A stretch of DNA of 64,000 nucleotides. It comes from Capsicum annuum. Its lineage: Eukaryota > Streptophyta > Magnoliopsida > Solanales > Solanaceae. Position 1 is the first letter of the stretch. Each line of letters opens with the position of its first letter. The stretch spans positions 225,893,453 through 225,957,452 of the forward strand of contig NC_061117.1 of the NCBI RefSeq assembly GCF_002878395.1, written 5' to 3'. A program made the position numbers and the translations under genes. The notes below the pieces were generated by a model, which made no database searches, was not told where the DNA came from, and saw nothing but the letters and a program-made list of their open reading frames with translations. Positions 58,701 through 64,000 of this stretch are shown here, one piece after another.

Positions 58701-61573
58701 CATATCTTGGAAATGTCGGAGGATGCGTCCAAAGACAATTTGGACCTTTAACGAGTGACTTCTTTTTTAATTTCGACTAACAAACCAGGACTGTCTCAAC
58801 TTATATGTGATTATTGCTGTTGTCTGCCTAAATTCTCTCCTTCAATTAGGTTAGACCGCCTCCTCCTCATCCTTTTCACCTTCTTGTCATCATCTTCGGG
58901 GTTTCTTTTTATAAAAAACAATATTTAATGGCAGGGTTTTTATTTCTTATAGAGAAGATTGTATATATCTTGATATCGAACTTTGGCATCTTCACCTGGA
59001 AAGAAAGGTTCCTTAAAGTGCCTGTACTAATGCAACAGGTCTTCTTTCCCTTCTGATTGTACCTTTGCGTCTGGATTTTCTGGCCCATGCTTCCCATCTT
59101 TAATGTTGCCCATGTTTTATCCATTCAGCCGCAAATTAGGAATGTTAGGAGTCTTTCTGTCCACAGCGTTTAACTCATTGCTTTAACATATAGTTTTTTT
59201 TTCTATAAAATCCGTGAGATAACTAACCATGAAGGATCCGTCTTGTTGTCCATATTGTGGTGGCTGCTAACTGATTTATTAACCACTGCTAACTGGTACG
59301 TCTTATTCTTGGAAATTGACCTTTTTGAAGCAGAACTTTTGCGTGTAACTACACTGTTGGGGAATGCATCAGTTTTAGATCAAAATGGGCTTGAACATGC
59401 TAGCCCCCTGGCTTCAGGAGGAATGTTTTCAAATGGAGGAGCTAATGTGGACAGATGGGCATCACCATTTCAATCAGAAGTATGGATACTAACTATTAAC
59501 ATAACCTCTTTTAGATCTAATTTTTTATGTTTGAAAAGCTTTACTGACATAGTTTCTAATTTCCATGCTAACTTGATTTCTTTGCGAGTGTTTTAACTTC
59601 GATCTCCACTGTCTCGTGACAGGTAGTTGAAGCTAACAGCAGCAAGACTGATATTTAGTTTAAGCTGAGCATTTGATTTAGAATTTTGCTTTTAGTTACT
59701 AGGTGTCGTACTGTTTGATATACTGACTGCGAGATAAATTCATGGTGAAATCTAGATGTCCATGACACCACAAGAGCATCCCCTTTTATGTAGATTCAAA
59801 TAATTTTCTCAATAGAATGTGAGAGGCTTGTTCCGCAGAATCTGCCAACACATATGGGATGCCATCTATAGATGTCTATGACAGTATTTTACAATGAGAT
59901 CTAGATGTCTATGACTCCACAGGAGCATCTCCTTACTTTCAGTTCTGCCAACACTTATGTGATGCTTTGATCCATTCTGCGACACGGGAAATTGAAAATC
60001 ATAAGCACATTATTTCCAAATTTACCAAAGTCATCAAGATCTGTTATGTTTTCAAGGGTGTTAGTATATGTCTATCTTCTCTTTGTAAATGTTGCATTTG
60101 TGATTAGTTGCTTATTGTCTTTATTTGTTTTAACTTGTGTAGTTCTGGTATGCGCTTTCTTATTCCTCTTGTAGTCTTGGATTTGGGACGTCTTAAATGT
60201 TCTGAATCACAAGGAGATTCAGGGTTATCTCACAAAAAGGAGATTTCTGGATTTATCTAGTGTAATACAAAAGAGAGAGCAGAAGGTGTGGATTTTCCTG
60301 TTTAACCAATTTTGTGGTCATCATATCCAGATATCAGGTTTAATGCACTCACCGTCGACTCAAAACTGGCTTAATACTCAAAGTAACTCATCAGGTCTTA
60401 TAGTGAAGCGAACACTCAGAATTGATATACCGGTGGATCAATATCCTAGTGTATGGACTATTATGTATTTTTTCATTCTGTTATTCATGCTTTGGCTACA
60501 TCACTCTGAGCATGTATCTTGCTTACATTTGCAGTACAATTTTGTGGGCCGCCTCCTGGGCCCTAGAGGGAACTCTCTAAAGCGAGTGGAAGCTACTACT
60601 GAATGCCGGGTTCTGATAAGAGGACGCGGAAGCATCAAAGATCCAGTAAAGGTAATATTCGAACTGATGTACTATGAGAGCCCATGAAGTATGCATGAGA
60701 AAACGAAACCCCCCCCCCCCGCCCCCCAAACACAGAGTCCCCCACCCCCGAAAAAACACACACAAAAGAAAAAGAAGAAAAAACACCCCGGTCAATCCAA
60801 TTCCCAGTTGATTTTTGTGCAGCCAATGGCTGTGGTAATAAATGAAGCCAGCCACCTGTTCACTTTTTTGGCCATTAATAATAGCTGTAAGCTCCTTGCA
60901 AGACTTTCCCTCCTTTTGGGCTCATTTAATTGATTCATCTGTTATGTGGAGGTTAGCCCTTACGTCGATAGGTTGGTACGAAGTTGATGTATCAAATGCA
61001 AATTTTTGGTGGAGGTCAAATTTTGATTCCATTTAGAATTGTCAGTAGCTCTTGCTAGTAGTGGCATTGGATAGTCTGATGTGGTACTGAGGTTGTAATT
61101 TGTATAATTTCGTCATATGGAGTCAACTTTTTCAAACATGTAATGTAAGGATTGGATTTACTTTGTCATTTGAAGGAAGAAATGATGAGAGGCAAACCGG
61201 GGTATGAGCACCTGAATGAGCTTCTTCATGTTATTGTGGAAGCTGAACTGCCAGTGGAGATCATTGATACTCGGCTATTGCAAGCACGTGAGATATTGGA
61301 AGATCTTCTCAAGCCTATGGTAAATTCAACATAGATTGCAAGTTGCCATTTTTATCTAGTATTGCATGTTTTCAACGTGGAGTGTTCATGTTCATTACTA
61401 TTTTTCCATCTTCCTAAATGCAGGATGAGTCTCAGGATTTCTACAAAAAACAGCAGCTACGTGAACTTGCAATGCTGAATGGTACACTTCGTGAAGAAGG
61501 TTCTCAAATGTCTGGTTCTGTTTCCCCCTTCCACAACAGTCTTGGGATGAAGAGGGCCAAAACCAGAGTGTGA
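55770..61573 (+). CDS. STAR-type (Quaking-like) KH-domain RNA-binding protein, 7 exons
   Basis: The spliced frame gives 290 aa. Exons: 55770-55879, 57427-57512, 59334-59479, 60331-60450, 60535-60651, 61176-61319, 61424-61573; all junctions are GT-AG and phases agree. The layout is that of plant KH proteins related to animal Quaking/SF1: a Ser/Pro-rich start ([19 protein letters not shown]), a Qua1-like helix region ([15 protein letters not shown], about 38-66), a linker with [11 protein letters not shown], then a single long KH domain from about 133. The KH domain has the RNA-gripping loop GPRG at 163-166 and the signature [14 protein letters not shown] Qua2-like helix ([20 protein letters not shown], 242-261) and a basic tail MKRAKTRV, a possible nuclear signal, complete it. 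Such proteins bind single-stranded pre-mRNA or mRNA and affect splicing or stability. Length agrees with plant relatives (about 280-315 aa, from memory). The gene is divergent from THO3. Confidence 0.94.
56331..56703. repeat. 183-bp inverted repeat (hairpin) in KH-gene intron 1
   Basis: The left arm 56331-56513 and right arm 56522-56703 are near reverse complements around an 8-bp loop (GTCAGGAT). Paired blocks include TATAGCCA/TGGCTATA, TTCAAATTGATGCAAAGAAT facing ATTCCTTGTATCGATTTGAA, AGAGGAAATAGCAACAATCA facing TGATTGTTGGTATTTCCTCT, and GGAGCAAAGAAACCAACTTT facing AAAGTAGGTTTCCTTGATCC. Parts of the right arm are repeated in tandem (GTTGATTGTT-type words at 56609, 56712 and 56813). Confidence 0.92.
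59745..59960. repeat. ~150-bp direct duplication in KH-gene intron 3
   Basis: AATCTAGATGTCCATGACACC then AGAGCATCCCCTT (about 59750-59785) recur as GATCTAGATGTCTATGACTCC then GGAGCATCTCCTT (about 59899-59933). TCTGCCAACACnTATGnGATG follows in both. Confidence 0.75.
60709..60727. repeat. Poly(C) tract in KH-gene intron 5
   Basis: A run of C interrupted by one G, followed by further C-rich and A-rich sequence to about 60790. It is prone to length error. Confidence 0.85.
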
Positions 61574-62699
61574 TCAATACCTTATGTAGTGGGATTTGGA
61601 GCTTGTGCATTGATACACACCACTAACCAGCAGGTCCTATGCAACAGGTGTTGCTATAAAAGTCAAACGCCTCGCACTGCCATCGGGGCACTGGTGCTGT
61701 GCTGTGCCAGTTCTAACTTGTCTCTATAATGATATGAAGTGTGTTTACGTTCTGGTTGGGGAAGATTAAGTAACAGTAAGCCATAGTAGTGGACCGCGTT
61801 AGAGGTTTGCTTGATGTCGACAGGTGGTTTGTCCAGTGCAGTCTGTCTTGCCAACGTCATTGTATTATTTCATTAATTTCTAGTTTGTGATTTCATGGTG
61901 TGGGAATGCCTATAATGCTAGCGAGGCGTGTCTGTACTGAAAAAAAAAAAAAAAAAAAAGAGAAGGTGAGGTGAAAATCTATGTTTACAGCGTCTCTGTG
62001 GTCTCTAGTTGGCGCCTTTTCTGCTCTCTTTTGGAACATTATCTAGTATTTTAGGAGAGCATTCTTCTTAATTTTGTGGACATCTAAGCACCTGATAATC
62101 ATGTATTTAGTGGTCTGAGCTCAGTTTCTGCTTTGTATGCGTTGTAGTTGGAATTAGTCCCAAGTTATTCTTTAAATATAGGCTGAGGCAGTTTTTAGTA
62201 CTCCAAATTTACCAAAAGTTAAGGAGACTTCCGTCCAAAACACAACAAAGCTCCTCGAGTTCCTCTCTTTGAATTTGTATGTCAGTTTCTCTCACAAAAA
62301 GTTTAAAAAAAAAAAAAAAAAACTTTAAATTATTTCATGGTCAAACACAACTTTAACTCTAATTTTTTTTTTTTTTTTTATAGCCGGGAGCTACCTTTTC
62401 TTTCTTTCCCCTTTTCTCTTTCCCATCAGCAATCCCAGTGGAGTATGAGTCGACGAGTAACCAAAAGGTGAATCTGGAAAGACAGAAAGTAAAAGAATAT
62501 GAGGGGTGAAGATAGAGAAGGAATATGGTACTTTGAACTTGTTTCTAGCAAATCAAAAAGTGAAAAAGCTTTTGCTCCTCTTTCGACGGTTCATTTGAAT
62601 TGTAGAACTATTTCTTAAAAGAACATATTTACTTGTCAAAATATAAAAAAATTAACACACAAAAAATTAAGATAACTTATCCCATATCACATGTAGGGC
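61574..62699. other. KH-gene 3' UTR and flank
   Basis: No further coding region is supported. The first few hundred bases are probably 3' UTR. Long A or T runs lie at about 61941-61959, 62302-62321 and 62364-62379. Confidence 0.55.
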
Positions 62700-63096
62700 C
62701 GTTTTGGTAGAGTGTATTGAAAAATTAATGCATACATTAGTTTAATGTGTATTAGTAGTACCTTGTTTGATATATTTTTTCACCCTATGTTATAACTATA
62801 CATTCTATTGTGTATTACTAATACCTCAAAATTCATGACATTAGTAATATAATGGATTTAATGCATGCATTAACATGATTAAAGACACTATTAATTCTAG
62901 AAAAAATTTTCGCATCCTTTCCAACACATATACTGAGGGTGTTCTGTAATTTTTTATTTTTTTTTAGAAATTATGTAATTCATGTTATTTTTAATATATC
63001 GAACCAAACACTGCATAAAAAAATACAAGCACAATTATTGCAGACATAGCTAATACAAGCATTATTTTGTACTATTCTTATATACTCTACCAAACG
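62700..63096. mobile_element. MITE-like element with ~17-bp terminal inverted repeats
   Basis: The left end CGTTTTGGTAGAGTGTAT (62700-62717) faces the right end ATATACTCTACCAAACG (63080-63096). The interior is AT-rich and noncoding, with GTGTATTAnTAnTACC and TAATGCATGCATTA words repeated in both orientations. I could not confirm a target-site duplication. Confidence 0.72.
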
Positions 63097-64000
63097 ATAT
63101 GCAGACCTTATATTTGAAAGACCTTGGCTTAAATACAATAGATCAAAATAGTTCTAAAAAAGGAAATACAATAATAATAAAAAAAACATGTTAATTAATA
63201 AGAAAAATCATATAAGTACGCGATTCGAATTAATCGGAGCTCCAATGCAGATATTGAATATTAGATGAAAAAATAAAAAAAGAAAAAGAAAAATTCTATA
63301 GAACATTCAGGAAAAAGAACAGTAAGAACAATAATATAATACGCTAATTAAAACATAATAAATAGAATATATCAAAAATAAGAAATTACATGTATAAGAC
63401 CACCAACTTGATCAAAGAGATCAAAAGTACATATTTTAATTATTTAAATATATCATTAAAATAAATAATAATTTCATATCCAATGCGGAAAAAAGAAAAA
63501 TAAAAAAAAATAAAGAGTCAAAAATGGAAAAGGAAAAAAAAAAAAGCTTTCGTAAAAACACGTGCATGTCATGAGGTGTCCACCGCCAAAAGGGGACTCT
63601 TCCTTTTCCAAATATAAAAACAATAAGTAGTATACTAAGTAGTACTAGTAATTATTAAAATAAATTTTTTTAAAAAACCTTTATATATTACTCCATACAT
63701 TACGTAATTATTATATTTTCATACTTTATATTCAGCTCCTTATTTTTTTTCTTTTGGTTGCAGTCTCCCTCAAAAAAAGGTTGGTAACCCTACCCATTTC
63801 TTAGCCCTTTCGATTCTATCATTAGTTGTTTAATTTCATGTTTCTTGTTTTCCTTACGTTGTTTGTTTGTTCTGTTTTTGTTAAATTTTTTTTTTTTGTT
63901 GTAATTTTTGTGGATTTATTATTATATGGTGGTTTGCCAAGTTTTTTTTCTTTTTTTATTCTTGTGAATAAAGTTTTTGTTATTCTGTGTTTCTGTTTTA
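63097..64000. other. AT-rich end of window
   Basis: No coding region seen. The last 250 bases turn T-rich with short pyrimidine runs and a GGTTGCAGTCTCC block near 63757, which could be the leader or first intron of a gene beyond the window edge. This is a guess. Confidence 0.35.

Noticed and set aside
59243..59596. Extended plus-strand frame around KH exon 3
   Set aside because: Only 59334-59479 fits the protein; the flanks are intron read-through in the same frame.
60577..60855. Minus-strand frames over the KH exon 5/poly(C) region
   Set aside because: Glycine-rich translation comes from the poly(C) tract and is antisense to a well-supported gene.
1..64000. CRISPR arrays, operons, bacterial promoters
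   Set aside because: The window is clearly nuclear plant DNA; the regular repeats are satellites or tandem duplications without spacer structure.

Overview
This is a nuclear plant window, very probably from the nightshade family (Solanaceae). The evidence is spliceosomal introns with GT-AG borders, AT-rich intergenic DNA, plant-type proteins, and retroposon 3' ends with the TTG-rich tail typical of nightshade SINEs and RTE LINEs. I cannot fix the genus from sequence alone. Four protein genes are supported; I rebuilt the spliced models by hand, checking reading phase across every junction.

Layout. (1) 1-8290: GC-rich satellite with a monomer of about 180 bp, about 45 head-to-tail copies, then a short inverted piece. 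(2) 8291-12263: retroelement debris, including a 5'-truncated RTE LINE (8416-9970) with a 12-bp target-site duplication, set inside an older tandem repeat, then a probable LTR-retrotransposon remnant. (3) 12264-36795, minus strand: a complete 35-exon gene for the proteasome activator PA200/Blm10 (1814 aa). Its introns hold a deleted copia element, a truncated Au-type SINE with target-site duplication, MITEs and a large tandem array in intron 1 that has copied the edge of exon 1. (4) 36796-40824: promoter-side tandem repeats and a long AT-rich foldback. (5) 40825-41499, plus strand: an intronless gene for a 224-aa membrane protein that I do not recognise. (6) 42349-49610, minus strand: THO3/TEX1, an 11-exon WD40 subunit of the THO/TREX mRNA-export complex (313 aa). 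(7) 49611-55769: AT-rich spacer with two repeat families. (8) 55770-61573, plus strand: a 7-exon STAR-type (Quaking-like) KH RNA-binding protein (290 aa), with a near-symmetric 183-bp inverted repeat in intron 1. (9) 61574-64000: AT-rich spacer with a MITE; no coding region seen.

The genes do not form an operon-like unit. PA200 serves proteasome regulation. THO3 and the KH protein both act on RNA and are divergent neighbours; as I recall, their Arabidopsis counterparts have consecutive locus numbers (At5g56130 and At5g56140), which would make this conserved gene order. I did not find a wholly new biological system. The observations most worth checking are the duplications touching splice sites in PA200 (exon 1 and exon 34) and the hairpin in the KH-gene intron.
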